64,000 nucleotides of DNA. It comes from Karstenula rhodostoma CBS 690.94. Its lineage: Eukaryota > Ascomycota > Dothideomycetes > Pleosporales > Didymosphaeriaceae. The notes under the pieces are model-generated. The model searched no databases and was not told the DNA's origin. It worked only from the letters and a program-made list of their open reading frames with translations. Below, piece after piece: positions 1 to 13,677 of the stretch. The position numbers and the translations under genes were made by a program. Location: positions 761,709 through 825,708 of the forward strand of contig MU001510.1 of NCBI GenBank assembly GCA_010093485.1, read 5' to 3'. Position 1 is the first letter of the stretch, and each line of letters begins with the position of its first letter.

Positions 1-3000
1 GTGATCACAGGATCCAATTTGATCATGGGTAAGTGACTCCTTCCCGAGGAATGAAATTTGGCTGAAATCTTCGTGCACAGCTCCGGGTTTGAACATCAGC
101 CTTACCTTGCTGGGTTCACTCTCACCCGAAGGTTCTTCCAAGTCCTTTGACGCTTCCGCAGACGGGTATGCGCGAGGCGAGGCGGTGTCGGCTCTCTATA
201 TCAAACGTCTCGATGAGGCCATCAAGGACGGTAACCCAATTCGGGCTGTCATTAGAGCATCGGCCACTAATGCGTAAGTTGGTGTTATCCTCCAGACTCT
301 GCTCCTATCTCTCAAGCCACCGCAAGACTCCATATGCTGACTGCACGCCACCCAGCGACGGCAAGTCTAACGGCATCACCATGCCCGAGGGAGAGGCGCA
401 CGAGCGATTGATCCGCCAGGCCTACAGCTCCATAGGCCTAGACATGTCAGGTACTGCCATGATCGAGGCGCATGGTAAGATTTCCCTGTATCACCAGTTC
501 CATCTAGCATTCTAATACCTCCTTTCTAGGCACCGGCACGAAGGTTGGCGATCCAATCGAAGTGGGCGCAATCGGGAAATGCTGGGGAGAAGATGGCATT
601 TACATCGGAGCCGTAAGTGAAGTGCCCGTGCAGTCTTCAGAAGCTGTAATGACAAGTGTGGTGACAGAGCAAACCGAATCTCGGCCACAGCGAGGGCGCC
701 GCGGCTCTGACGGGCGTGATAAAAGCCGTGGTGTCGCTAGAGCATCGCACTATCCTTCCAAACATCAAGTTCGATAACCCCAACCCAAGAAGTACGTCGC
801 AAAAAGAGTGCATGTATGTGGAGGGTGAATAACATCGCTCCAGTTCCCTGGAAAGACCTCAAACTGACGGTCCCGATCTGGCCAACGCCTTGGCCCGAGA
901 ACAAAGCCGAGCGAATGAGTGTGAACTCCTACGGTATCGGCGGCTCGAATGTGCATATCGTCATCGACTCTGCAGCTTCCTTCGGCATCGCCGCACCGCC
1001 CGCGCCGAAAATATCTTCCACCGAATCCCCGCGCAAATCCCTCCTCCTCTTTTCTGCGAATCACGAAGAGTCCTTGAAACGCGTGTCTAGCAATGTCAAG
1101 TCCTATCTCGATCTGCACCCAGACCGCGTTGATGACGCGGCGTACACTCTCGCTTCGAGAAGAGAACACATGAAGCTCAGGAGCTTCGCGGTGTGGAAAG
1201 GTGCTTCGGAGGGATGGGAAGTGGCGCCGAAGGTGAAGTACCAGGGCCCTTCAAAAGCGGCCTTTGTTTTCACAGGACAGGGTGCCCAATGGTGAGTGCA
1301 ACACGCATACATAGCGTACTAGGGAACGTGCGACTGATGGCGCTGTAGGGTGCACATGGGTCGCGAGCTGATGTCCGACTACCCAAGCTTTCTGGCCAAC
1401 ATTCGTTCAATGGACAAGGTCCTACAAGGCTTACGTCACGCCCCATCCTGGACCATAGAAGGTTCGTAGCCGTAGCTACACGTCATCGCGGTCCGCAGTG
1501 CACTGATTTCACAACAGATGTTCTTACCAATGTAGCCGACAAGAACGTTCTCCTCGAACCGGAATTCTCGCAGCCTCTCTGCACAGCATTGCAAGTCGCT
1601 CTCGTGGATCTGCTGGCCACCTGGAACATCAAGCCCTCAGCGGTGATCGGGCACTCGTCAGGTGAGCTTGCCGCGGCCTATGCTGCGGGTGCTCTCAGTG
1701 CGAAAGAAGCTGTCATTGCAGCCTTCTACCGTGGCCAGGTGTGCAAGACGCCTAAGAAAGTCGGTGGAATGGCGGCTGTAGGTCTTGGGCGAGACGACGT
1801 GTATCCTTATCTTGCCGCTGGTGTTCGAATCGCTTGCGAGAACAGTGGTTCCAGTGTTACCATCTCAGGCGATCTTGAAGCCCTTGAAGTGGTCATGGCG
1901 AAGATCAAGGAAGACCTGCCTGATGTCCTGTGCAGAAAGCTGCAGGTCAAAGCCGCGTACCATTCGCGTAGGTCACAGAAGTAACTCCGTGTCGTTCCAT
2001 GCTAATATCTGTAGACCACATGGCTCTTGTTGGTGATGAATACCATGAGCTAATTACCGAACACTTATCGCCTCGAGCCCCGAGCATCCCATTCTACTCT
2101 AGCGTAAGAGCGAAAGTTCTCCGCCAGGGCTCAGACTTCGGCCCACGATATTGGCAAGACAACTTGGAGAGTCCAGTGCTTTTCCACTCCGCAACGAAAC
2201 TCCTGCTTGCCAACTCACACGATTGCACTGTGCATCTGGAGGTGGGGCCCCACGCCGCTCTGGCCGGGCCCCTACGGCAGATCTACAAAGAAGGCTCCGA
2301 CAACGTCAACTATGTCTCAGTCCTGTCACGCGGAGTGGACGATACGGTATCCTTCCTCTCGGCCGTTGGTCAATCGCACGGCCTCGGAGTGGCGTTCACC
2401 TACCCACACACCTCCGAGAATGTGCTGATCGACCTGCCGAACTATCCCTGGCACTACGAGAAAGCCTACTGGTCCGAGTCCCGGATCCAGAAGAGCTGGA
2501 GGTTCCGCAAGCACCTGCCGCATGATCTCCTGGGCCTCCGCATCATGGAAGGAAGCGACGTGGCCCCTTCGTGGAGAAATGTCCTGAAGACGGTCAACGT
2601 CCCCTGGCTCAACGAGCACTGCGTTGGTGACGATACCGTCTTCCCGGCCGCAGGGTACCTAGCGATGGCTGGCGAAGCAATGTTCCAGATCAGCGGCGTT
2701 CGGGAGTACACTGTTCGTGACGTCGAGATCAAGAAGGCCCTTGTCCTATACAACGACAAGTCGGTCGAAGTCATCACCAACTTTGCCCCTCAGCGGCTCG
2801 AATCATCGAGCGGGGGCCAGTGGTATACATTCCAAATCGTCTCCTACGATGGGAACACATGGAATACACACTGCTCGGGTCTTGTTGGTAGCGGGCGTGC
2901 CTCCCCACTCCCAGCGAAAAAGGAGCTTAGCCTCGACCGCGTCGTTTCCGCATCACGTTGGTACACCACTCTATCGAGAGTTGGCCTGAACTATACCGGG

Positions 3001-6000
3001 AAATTCGCTCGCTTGTCAAACATGGCTGCCAGTGTTGTGGAACCCTTCGCATCAGCCGAGGTGCTTGACGAGCGCGATCTGCACGAGTCGCCGTATGCTG
3101 TGCATCCCTCCACACTCGACATGATCTTCCAGTCCTTGACAATCGCCAAAGCGCAAGGCATATACCGCGATTTCAACACCTTGTTTTTGCCCACGTACAT
3201 CGAAGAGCTGTACGTCGGTGAAGCAGCTGGAAAGACGGTCCAGATCAACACCTCTGCAACTGGCGAAGCTGGTATCGTTCAAGGGCATTCTTACGGGCTG
3301 GTCGATGGCAACTTCGTCTATGCGCTCAAAGGGTTCCAAGGCACATCCATGAGGGATGCGGATTCGGAACCGTCATTAGCGAACACCACGCTTGAGCTCC
3401 AGTGGAAGCCTCATCCTAGGTACCTGGAGGCGAAAGACCTGATGCACATGAAGAAGGACATCAGAAATGTGATTGGCATAAGCGAGAGGTTGGAGGTCCT
3501 CTGCGCCATTGAAACAAGGAATGCCATCCAGGGACTTTCAGCAGCCCAGCCTCACTTGGACAGGTATCGCGACTGGCTCAACGCTGAGTATGAACGATAC
3601 CAACGACCAGGGTACCCCTTGGTTGAAGACTCCGCAGACCTCGTCAAGATGGATCCCGTCGAGCGCCGAAAGCTCATCGAGGAAGTGCGCAAGCAAGCCG
3701 AGGATGCAGGTGCCTGGGCAACGGCAAACGCTATCTATCGAGCGTACAAGAATGCAGCACCCGTCTTTGAAGGCAAGGAGAACTACCTCGACATTCTGCT
3801 ACAAGACGGCGTTCTCACCGGCATCTACGCCGATTACAATGATATCTGGGACTTCAAGGACTACCTGCAACTCCACGGACATGCAAAGCCTCAGATGAAG
3901 ATCCTCGAGATAGGTGCTGGTACTGGTGGACTGACGTCCAAGTTCCTCACGAACCTCCGATCCGACTACGGTGAGCGGCTGTACCTGAAGTACACGTTTA
4001 CGGATATTTCGTCTGGCTTCTTCGTGCAGGCGAAGGAGCGCTTTAAGGATTATGAGGGAATTGAGTACCAAACGCTGGACATCTCCAAGGATCCACTGGA
4101 GCAAGGATTCAACGCTGGAGAATACGACCTCATTCTTGCGTCAAATGTAGGCTTCTCGGGCGGCTCTTTTACTAGGAAATACTAACCATGACAACAGGTT
4201 CTACATGCAACACCAATTCTCCAGGACACGTTGAGCAATGTTCGAACACTGTTGAAGCCGGATGGTCAGCTTTTCATGCAAGAATTGTGTCCGGGTAAGT
4301 AGGGCCTGCTGCAAGTTCCACCTCCCACCTACTAACATGACATAGTAACGCAAACCATGCAATTTGTCATTGGTCCTTTCGAGGGTTGGTGGCTGCAGTC
4401 CGACGGCAGAGAGACGCCATTCGTTGAGCCAGCTGAATGGGACAAGCGCCTCCGCGATGCAGGCTTCACCGGGTGTGATTCAGTGACCGTCGACTACGAG
4501 AAGCCTTACACGTGGGTGGCGAATATTGTTGCGAAGCCAGCCGTCAAAGAACCAGCCCCACAGAAAATCACTTTGCTCCAAGGTACCGAGAAGACCGAAC
4601 TCGTTGGGAAAGTCGAGGATGTCCTCCACTCTCAAGGCATTGCGTTCGACTCGGTGCAGTGGGGCCAGGAGCTTCCTGCCGACCAAGACATCATCTCCTT
4701 TGTAGACCTTGGGAGCCAGACCCTGCTCCAAGACATCAGCAGCGAGGATCTCGGAAAGCTCTCGCGGCTGATCGATGAGTTTCAAGGGTCGACGCTGCTC
4801 TGGCTTACGCCTCCCGCGCAGGTCAAATCTACCGACCCGTATGCTGGGCAAATGATTGGTCTGTTGCGAACAATTCGTTCTGAGCTTGCTGCGTCGTTTG
4901 CAACTGTTGAACTAGGGGACACGGGAGCTGGGGCTGCGGAAGCTGTTGCGGACGTGTTCAGGGCGATTAGAAATGCCAAAGACAGTGACGACGATCTTGA
5001 CGTCGACATGGAGTGGGCATGGTTAGACGGCGCTCTGCACGTAGGCCGGTTCCACTGGATTCCGATCGAGGACAGCCTGTCCGCCACAGCGAAGCCGCCT
5101 ACCTCCAAAGCCTTGGCCATCCGCACGCCAGGCCTGTTGCAGAGCCTTGAATGGGTAGCACAGCTGCTGGATGAACCTGCACCTGAGGAAGTCCACATCA
5201 AATTGAGAGCAGCTGGATTGAATCAGCATGATGTCCGGACAGCGCTGGGTAGCACTGGTGGTGTCTTGGGGCTTGAGAGCGTCGGTCACATCACCAAGCT
5301 CGGCGCGAATGTTAGCAACTTTGCAGTGGGGGATCGTGTCCTAGCCATCGGTTCGGAATCAACGGGACTAGCAACAGTGATCAAGAGGCCGAGCAAGCTC
5401 GTCGTTAAGATACCTGACCAACTGAGCGACGAGGAGGCGGCGACGCTGCCGCTTGCTTACACTACGGCCTTGATTTTCTTGGTCGAAAAATGGAAGTTGG
5501 AGAAAGGACAAACAGTCTTGATTCACAATGCCAGCAGGGGTAAGATGTCCAGTTGTTGTACTCATTCGGTACGCTGATGCTTGCAGGAACCGGCTTGGCC
5601 GCCATCAACATCGCGAGATGGCTCGAGGCTGAGGTGTACGCCACAGCCGGTACAGAAGAAGAGAGGTCTTTCCTAACCAACCATACGGGAATCTCTGAAG
5701 ATCGTATCTTTAGTTCCCTCGACGCCGGATTTGTGGACGGTATCCTGGCTGCAACCCATGGCACCGGTGTTGACCTGGTCCTCAACTCCCTGGCCGGTGA
5801 TCTGCAGTCCGCGTCGTGGAGGGCGGTCGCGGCTGACGGTGCCATGGTCGAACTTGGAGGCAAGTATCCCCATGCTATCACCAAACCAATGCTAACTCAG
5901 TGATTTGTTGCAGGCAATAGCAAAGGTCAGCTACCGTTGGCAGGGGGAACCAACCGAACTTTCCTCGGGGGCGACATCACACACTTCCTCACCACGAGCA

Positions 6001-7364
6001 AAGCCAAGATCTCCCGGTTGTTGAACCTTGTTGTAGACCTCTATGTCAAGGGAGAGATCAAGCTCGTGGCGCCCGTCACGGTCTTTGACGCCGCAGATGT
6101 CGAAGCAGCGTTCAAGCACGCGCTACACGCAGAATCGCACGTTGGGAGCGTGGCCATCAAGTTCCCCCAAGAAGACACGCTTCCTTTGGCGCGGACTGTG
6201 CCAAAGCCCGAATTCCGTGGCGATGCTACCTACGTGCTCGTTGGCGGTCTCGGTGGGTTGGGCAAAGCTATTGCCCAATGGATGGTTCAACATGGTGCCC
6301 GAAGCCTCATGTTCCTGTCTCGGTCTGCCGGGAAATCCCAGGAGGACCAAGACTTCTTCAAGGAGCTGGCCCTGATGAACTGCTCCACGCAACATTTCGC
6401 AGTCGACATCGCAGATGCCTCGAAGTTGAAGGAGGCTGTCTCGCAGGCCTCGAAACCGATTGCCGGTGCCTTGCACATGCCGCTCGTACTGGCCGACAGA
6501 GGCTTCTTCGACATGGACCACGAGACGTGGAACAAGCCCATCACCCCCAAGGTCACAGGTGCCTGGAACCTGCACAATCTCCTTCCCAAGGACATGGACT
6601 TTTTGGTTCTGTTCTCCTCTGTCGGTGGTACATACGGGTACTACGGGCAGTCCAACTACGCGGCAGCCAACACGTTCCTTGACTCATTCTCCCAGTACCG
6701 ACACAGTATCGGCCTGCCTGCGTCGGTCATGAGCATCGGGCCGATCGACGACGTCGGGCTGGTAGCACGTAACACATCCACGCGCGAGGCATTGCTGCAC
6801 AACCTGGCGAGCCTACTCACCGAGTCGTACTTCCTCGACACCCTCCAGCTGGCCATTGCACGCTCGCATGCCAGCCACACGCCCAGCACACCTTTCGCGG
6901 GCTACGTAGCACCAAACCACATCTTCCACTCCGCCGAGTCGGCGACCCCAATTGAAAACCCCGACAACGGCATCATGTGGAAGCGCGATCCGCGCATGGC
7001 CATCTACCGGAACATACAGAAGGTCGTCAGTGCCGAGTCTACCTCGACCACAAGCCAGCTCAAGCAATTCCTCCAGGCCGCAGCCAAGGAGCCTGGCAAG
7101 CTCGACCAGAAAGCTGCGGTCGACTTCATTGCCAACGAGCTGGGCAGCTGCATCGCCAACTTCATAGGGAGCGACGAGATCGACCTGACCCTCCCCATTG
7201 CTGCTGCGGGCGTGGACTCGTTGGTTGCGATTGAGATCCGTAACTGGTGGAAGACGAACCTGGGCACGGAAATCTCCGTCTTGGAGCTGCTTGGAGGAGG
7301 AAGCATTGAGCAGCTTGGTGGGACGGCTGCACGACGCCTCAAGGCGAAGTACACGAAGGAGTAA
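1..7364 (+). CDS. Highly reducing type I polyketide synthase, 5' end outside the window
   Basis: Makes a reduced polyketide from acyl-CoA units in the cytosol. Exons placed at 1-28, 81-273, 356-474, 530-612, 668-791, 844-1291, 1349-1461, 1518-1967, 2015-4146, 4198-4294, 4346-5539, 5587-5859 and 5914-7364. Domain order is ketosynthase (only the C-terminal part, with HGTGT and the second His in NLGHSEGAA), acyltransferase (active-site GHSSGE), dehydratase ([10 protein letters not shown], then catalytic Asp in [10 protein letters not shown]), C-methyltransferase (LEIGAGTGG), enoyl reductase, ketoreductase ([10 protein letters not shown], and Tyr in [10 protein letters not shown]) and a terminal carrier protein with Ser in GVDSL. 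There is no thioesterase, as usual for this class, so release must be in trans. The intron at 5860-5913 has a GC donor. The start codon and any cluster partners lie to the left of the window. The product is unknown. Confidence 0.95.
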
Positions 7365-8728
7365 AGAGTGGTTCGTATACGAGCTCCGTCAGGGTTGATG
7401 CGGGGTAGGTCGGTGTATCCGACCCTAGACTAACAGGACGCGAACCAAGCCTTCCCGTTCTTCAAACCGTGAAATATTATCGGATAGTAGGATAGATGCT
7501 ACATGTACGAATACATATTTGTCTCAAATGAAGGTGGATGGTTTCCATGGTTCGCGCCAGCTTGTCTGTTATATCTGAATCAAGCGGATCAGACTGCCAT
7601 CCGGGTCGATCAACGCGCCTATCGTCATGCCCGAGTCCTCTTTCTTTGGTCGGTGGGCGGGCGGAAACCCCGTCGTCTGCTCTGGCCTGACGAGTTCGGA
7701 AAAAAACGCCTCCACATGGTCCATCCGGAAGCAGCAGCTGAACCAACTGGCGGCGGGGTGCAGATGGCATTCAGCTGTCCCTAGTGTGCACAAAAGGACC
7801 TTTTCGTACTGGTGGCATCTGTCAAACCATAGCGTTATCGAGTGAATTGGCATGTGCCTTTGTGGAGGATGGGGAACACCTGGGGTGGTGTGGTACCGAT
7901 GGTTGACCGGTGTATGAGAACAGTCCAGCTGATGTGCAGAGTGAAGGCCTTGCACAGCCAGCCGAGGCAGCAGGCGCCGCTGAGAGGCGAAACTCCAGGC
8001 CATGCACAGGGCGGATACTTTTCGTGATTCCTGTTTACGTGCGCGCTTGTGAGTTCGAGCGTGGAGGTTTGCAGGTCCCCACTGAAACACAACGGCGCCG
8101 TGCATAGCTCTACTGTCTACTAGCAGTGGGCGCCAACGACAAGCTTGGCGTGGAGGAACGAGCCGTGCGGCATCCAAACACGACCAGAAGCAGCTATCTC
8201 GCACTCTCCTCCGCAGACCCGCGCCTACGATATCCTCGGACCGGCGAGCTTCGACACGTTCGTAGCACGCTCGAGCAGACCCGGGCCGGGCTTGGTGGTC
8301 CCTCATCTTACTATCGACACCGCCTCTGCCCACTGGCCGGCATACACCCCGCAAAGGCGCAAAGGCCGCCACAGCACGACAGCGCACCGCACCGCACCGC
8401 ACCCGTCAAGCACACCACGCCAGCCCGTCACGAACACCACCACGCCCGATCGCCCTGCGTTGCGACGGCCCGCACCCGCACCCGCACCCGCACACGCACA
8501 CGCACGACTCCGCAGGCTGCACGCGACCGTCGCGCGCATTGCTCCTCTGCGCCCTGCTCTGCTCTGGTCGCTTCGTACGGATCCTCCTAGCTTGGGAAAT
8601 TGCGCCCACCAAGCTCAGCTCCACGGGCCCGGCCATGCTCCATGCTGCCAAACAGCGCCCGCGACGCAGCCTCATGAACGCATCCGACCACCGCCTCGTC
8701 GCTACATAACCCCACCCCATCGCCCACC
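7365..8728. other. Intergenic region between PKS and RhoGEF gene
   Basis: No supported gene. The right half is GC-rich and likely the promoter and 5' leader of the RhoGEF gene. It contains short C/A-rich tandem repeats: GCACC units near 8384-8404 and CGCACC/CGCACA units at about 8471-8505. Several long open frames here follow from base composition and have no family match that I can see. Confidence 0.5.
8471..8505. repeat. C/A-rich hexanucleotide microsatellite
   Basis: Tandem CGCACC units passing into CGCACA units, just upstream of the RhoGEF start. A similar GCACC pentamer run lies about 70-90 bases further upstream. It probably belongs to the promoter or 5' untranslated leader. Confidence 0.7.
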
Positions 8729-11700
8729 ATGTCGTACTATCAGAACGGCGGCTCCAACTACTACAACCCGAGCATCCCGCCCTCGAGCTCGGGCCAGTAT
8801 CACAACTCCTACGACCCTCAGCACCCGACCCCCGAGAGCGCCGACGGCACCAATGGCGCCGCCCAGGGCTACGCCTACTCCCCGCGGCGCAACAGCTACA
8901 GCCAGCACCAGAATGACGAGCTGTTCATGGGCGGCGATGCGAACCAGCAGCCCGCCTCGCCCACGTATCAGTACCAGTCGCAGTCGCAGCAGCACTACAA
9001 CCCGCAGAACTACGGCTCGCCCGTGACGCAGCTGCCGAACCCACAGCACTACGGCGGCGTCAACAGGACCTTTGCCCCGCTCCACCAGCCCTACAACCCT
9101 GCCCTCTACGCAGACAACAGCCTGGCCAGGACCACCACCCTCAGCCATCCCTACGGCTTCTCGCCCACCTCGCCCACGACCACGTCGTACCCCTCGCCGA
9201 CAAACTACCACCAGTCGCAGTTTGGCAGGACATCTTCCCTCCAGCAACACGCTGGCCGCTCGGCTTACTCTCCTACCCAAGCGTCATCCGTGCCCGCGCC
9301 TCCTGCGAGTGCGCAGATGCCTGCAGACGATTGGGGCAACTATCCGACCCGCCAGTCCTCGTCCGCCTCACATTCGCAGTCGCTTTCCTACCATCCAACT
9401 TCCGACCCCCACGCCCCGCTACCTTCACCCCCGATGTATGCGAACCAAGACCAGCTCAATCGCTATCCTTCGACCTCGAGCCACCTGTCGAACCCTCTAC
9501 CTCCTACGCCCGAAGTGCCACCGCACCAATCTTTGCAAAGACAGGACACGCTAGGCCGACGGCCGCTACCCCCGCCTCCTCCGCCCAACGAGTCCGATGG
9601 CGAAGACTTCTTTGCGTCGCAAAATGGAGGATACAGCCAGGATGAGCTATTCACACAGCTTGAAACCATGACCACTACGACTGCAAGTCCCAACATCAAT
9701 GTTGAGCACGCGAATGGGGGTTATTACTACAACGGCAATCGCATGAATGGAAATCATCTCGCACTGCAGAACAGCCAGACCGTGGACACGAGCGATAGTG
9801 ATGTGGAAGCTGCTGCTGGTTTGGCTGCTTTGCGCATGGCTGAGGAACAGGAACAGGCAGACGAAGCGCGCAGAAGAAGTGGTGGCACCGGCCTGTTCAG
9901 CACCCACGCAGCCATACAGTCACCGCCTCTACCGAGTACTACGAGCCCACCAGGGCAACACGCGGGTGGGAATGCAAGTGACAGCGATTACGTGCCCGTA
10001 GATGTTGGTCTGTATGGGGGAAACTTCGCGCCCCACTTTACTTACGGGGGTGCTCCGGACCAGCTAGTCGCACCCAACAGCCACCCAGTTTCTTCTTCCG
10101 GTTCGCAACGAAGATCGGAAGCAGCAAGCGAGGACTACGACCCCTTACATCCTTTCCCACCTTTCTCTACGAACGCGCGAGTCGACACCTTTGGCACTGG
10201 AGGTTTAGAGGAGCCTAGTGCACGACGAAGAAGCTACGATGAGGGCGACGAATCCACGCTCATGGACACCTCAACCGCAATGTCCGGGGAGGTCCCTGAC
10301 ATGTTTTTCCATCCTGGAATGTCTACAAACCGTCCATTGCCGCCTCCACCAGCGAGTGGCAACCGGCGGGGTCATCACGCCAGCACGAGCTCAAACGGCT
10401 CGTACGAGTACTGGCGCAATTCACAGTCCTCTCGCGGTTCATACCCTGCAGACCCGAACACTGTGCACATGGTCACGCCGACCGGCACACTCGTACCTCG
10501 ATCTACATCTCTTCTTCAACATAGCAACACACCGCAAGCAATTCCTCTTCCCAGATCAAAGACAGATGCCGAGCAAGGGTACAAGCCCCGACAGCAGGCA
10601 AACCGTCAAACGTTCTACGGTGGGCCGGTTGACAGCGACAACAATACACTGACCTCAGGTAGTGCCGACGCAGTGGCCATTGACCTGCCAACGCTGCCCG
10701 CCGGAAGGCGCTTCAACCCAGCCAAGCTTTCAACCAGCGACTTCAAGAAGTGCACCGAGCCTTGGGCACTCAGCTCTATAATTGCATGGCTCAAGCACAT
10801 GACAGAGGGAGAGAATGACTTGAAGGAGGGACCGATTCGAGAGGGGCTGATCGCGCTTTTCACGCACAAGGTGCCCACAATGAACATCGCCGATGCGGAA
10901 ACACTCGCAAGCCGCGTTGTAGCAGAAATGTACAAGGCTGGCACGCTGGTGCATGAGGAAGAGTGGCTGAAATTCTCATCCGAGACAATGACAGGTGTGA
11001 TCTTCCAGTTGACAAACGCTGGTTGTTATGCACCAAAGTTGCATACAGAAACTATGCCTGGGCGCTGCTACTCACACCATTGCCAACGCACAATCAAGAA
11101 GCTTGATCTGACGTCTCCGTCAACATCCAAGCAATCTGCTGACTGGGTGACTTTTTACGGTCTGACCAAAGATTCCATTGGAAGCGCGGATAAGAAAGAA
11201 ATCGAACGACAGAACATCCTGCACGAAATCGTGCAAGGTGAAGATGCTTATATGCAGCGATTAGATGTCCTTCGCACGCTTTATCGAGACCGTCTGATAA
11301 CCGCGCAGCCGCCGGTCATCCCTCCGAAGAAGCTCAACAAATTCATCAAGGATGTGTTCAGCAAGGTGGACGCAGTGAAGAAGGCCAACGAGGAGCATCT
11401 CCTGCCCCAGATGAGGTACCGGCAGCAAGAGCAAGGGCCGTGGGTCGTTGGTTTCAGCGACATCTTTAGAGAATGGATCAGGAAGGCGAGACAAGCCTAC
11501 ATCGAATACTCGTCATCGTTTCCATACGCAAATTTCCTGGTGCGCCAGGAAGCCGACAGGAACATGCTGTTCCGGACGTTCCTCGATGAAGCCCGGAACA
11601 ACAAGGCGGCAAACAAGCTTGACTGGAACACGTTCTTGAAGGGCCCTATCACTCGCCTGCAGCACTATGGTCTCCTCATCGACTCTGTGCTTAAGAAGTC

Positions 11701-13677
11701 AAAGATAGAAAATGAGGAGAAGAGAAACCTGGAGATGGCACGGGACGAAATCAAGGCGGTGACGATGGAGTGCGATACCCGCGTCGCCGAAATGACAAGG
11801 AAGGTGGACTTGAGTGATCTTCAGGCAAAGCTTATCCTGCGACCCGGCATGCAGCGTGTGGAGCTCAACCTTGACCACCTAGGACGAGAACTCATCTTCA
11901 AGGGTGATTTGTTGAGGATGGGGGGCAACAGGTTCACGTGGCTCGAGACCCATGCTCTTCTGTTCGATCACTACCTCGTCCTTGCGAAGACTGTCACTTA
12001 TCGGGAGCAGGACAGTGTGACCAAGTCTGAGAAGTACGACGTCTCTAGGCTGCCTATTCCTATGGACCTCCTAGTCTTGGAAAGCGAAGATGATGACCCC
12101 GTTATTCGATCGGCGGTCAAGGGTATTGCTGCAGTCACGCCGATTGCAAAGAGCGGATCAGAGGTTCGTCTGGCGCGCGGTGCTGGTGTGAACGGACCAG
12201 TGCCGGGCATGTTGGTCCACACCAATACGTCGAACTCGCTGTCGTCAACCAACACTAGTGGATCGGGGAAGACGATAGGCCAAAACGTCAACCTAGAGAA
12301 TGGAAGGGACGAAAAGATCATGTATCCATTCCGCATCAAACATCTGGGCAAGGAAACTTACACACTGTTCGCCCCCACCGCGCAGAGCCGGGCAGAATGG
12401 TGCGACAAGCTCATAATCGCAAAGACAAATCACGCAGCAGCTCTGTTCTCGCAGAATGCTGAACCCTTCAGATTACGAGTCATGGCAGATGCTGCCTTCG
12501 CCTACGAGAGCGCTATGCCATCCCAGAAGAGCATCGCGATCAAGGGCACACCGCTCGATCGGTCGATAGACGAAGTCGAGAAGCTTTTCTCCAACTCTGG
12601 CCGACCTGTTCCCATATGTCGTGCTCGAGTGAATTGCGCCACTGCCTTCAACCAGCCGTACGGCAAGCATATGGTTGCTGTAGGTACGGACATTGGCGTC
12701 TACATCGCTGAGTACGACAACCCGCGGGGATGGACTAAGGTGAGATTCTCTTGCACGATGACCAGGATCCATCTAACAGAAACCAGGCAATTCAAATACC
12801 CAAGGTCACACAGATCGCGGTGCTTGAGCAATTCAGCCTGATGCTGCTCATATCCGACAAGTCACTGGTCGCCTATCACCTCGACGCCGTCTGCCCGGTG
12901 AGCGGTGTACCGCCCACCAATGACTCCACCCGACGAGCACCTCAGAAGCTATCGGGTGCGCGAGATATCGGTTTCTTCGCCACAGGTGTCATGAAGGACC
13001 GGACACTGGTCTTCTACAAGAAGCGAGAAGGCCTCTCGTCGACGTTCAAGGTTCTAGAACCTGTCTACCAAAAGTCCACGGAGAAGAAATCTCGCATATG
13101 GAAATCCGGGCGTACGGAGTTCTTCCGCGAGTACGACGAATTCTATATTCCCACCGACTGCTTCGGCATCGATCTCTTCCACTCCTCCCTCGCCATTTCC
13201 ACAGCCAAAGGATTCGAAGTTCTCACCCTGGACAAAAAACAACCCTGGTCCGTGCCAGACCTGCGACAATCGCACGTCGCGACCATCGCGTCGCGCCTTC
13301 AGGACCAGAAGCCGCTCGGCATGTTCCGCCTCTCGGAGCAGGAATTCCTACTCTGCTACGAAGAGTGCGCCGTGTACGTCAACAAGCTGGGCGACATCTC
13401 GCGGTCGGTCATCATGGAGTTCGTAGGCAAGGCCAAGAGCGCAGCCATGTACGGGCCATACGTGCTCCTGTTCGACCCGGACTTTGTCGAAATTCGCAAC
13501 GCGCAGAACGGGCGTCTCCGGCAGGTGATCTCCGGGAGGGACGTAAAGTGTCTGGACGACGGGCTCAGCGGGGGCAGCTCCCACACGCGCACGATCAAGC
13601 TTAGCTTGCAGCATCCGCAGCAGGAGCGGTGCCAGGTCGTGGTCGAGCTGGTGCTTAATGAGGGGCAGAAGGAGTAA
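8729..13677 (+). CDS. Rho1 guanine nucleotide exchange factor (Rom2-type)
   Basis: Activates Rho1-type GTPase at the plasma membrane in the cell-wall integrity pathway (family knowledge). Two exons, 8729-12739 and 12787-13677, joined in phase 0, give about 1633 residues. The first ~650 residues are low complexity, rich in Q, N, P, S and Y, with polyproline stretches. They are followed by a DEP-like domain (about 670-770), a DH/RhoGEF domain (about 825-1025, starting near RQNILHEIVQGEDAY), a PH domain (about 1050-1225) and a C-terminal citron-homology (CNH) domain (about 1270-1610). This order is the one found in Rom1/Rom2 and their filamentous homologues. The ATG at 8729 is the first in frame and precedes the low-complexity head. 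Tus1-like proteins have a similar layout but lack a clear DEP domain. Confidence 0.93.

Noticed and set aside
8145..9026. Long plus-strand open frame of 293 codons over the RhoGEF start
   Set aside because: Pro/Thr/Arg-rich translation caused by GC- and CA-rich repeats; overlaps the clear RhoGEF start in another frame.
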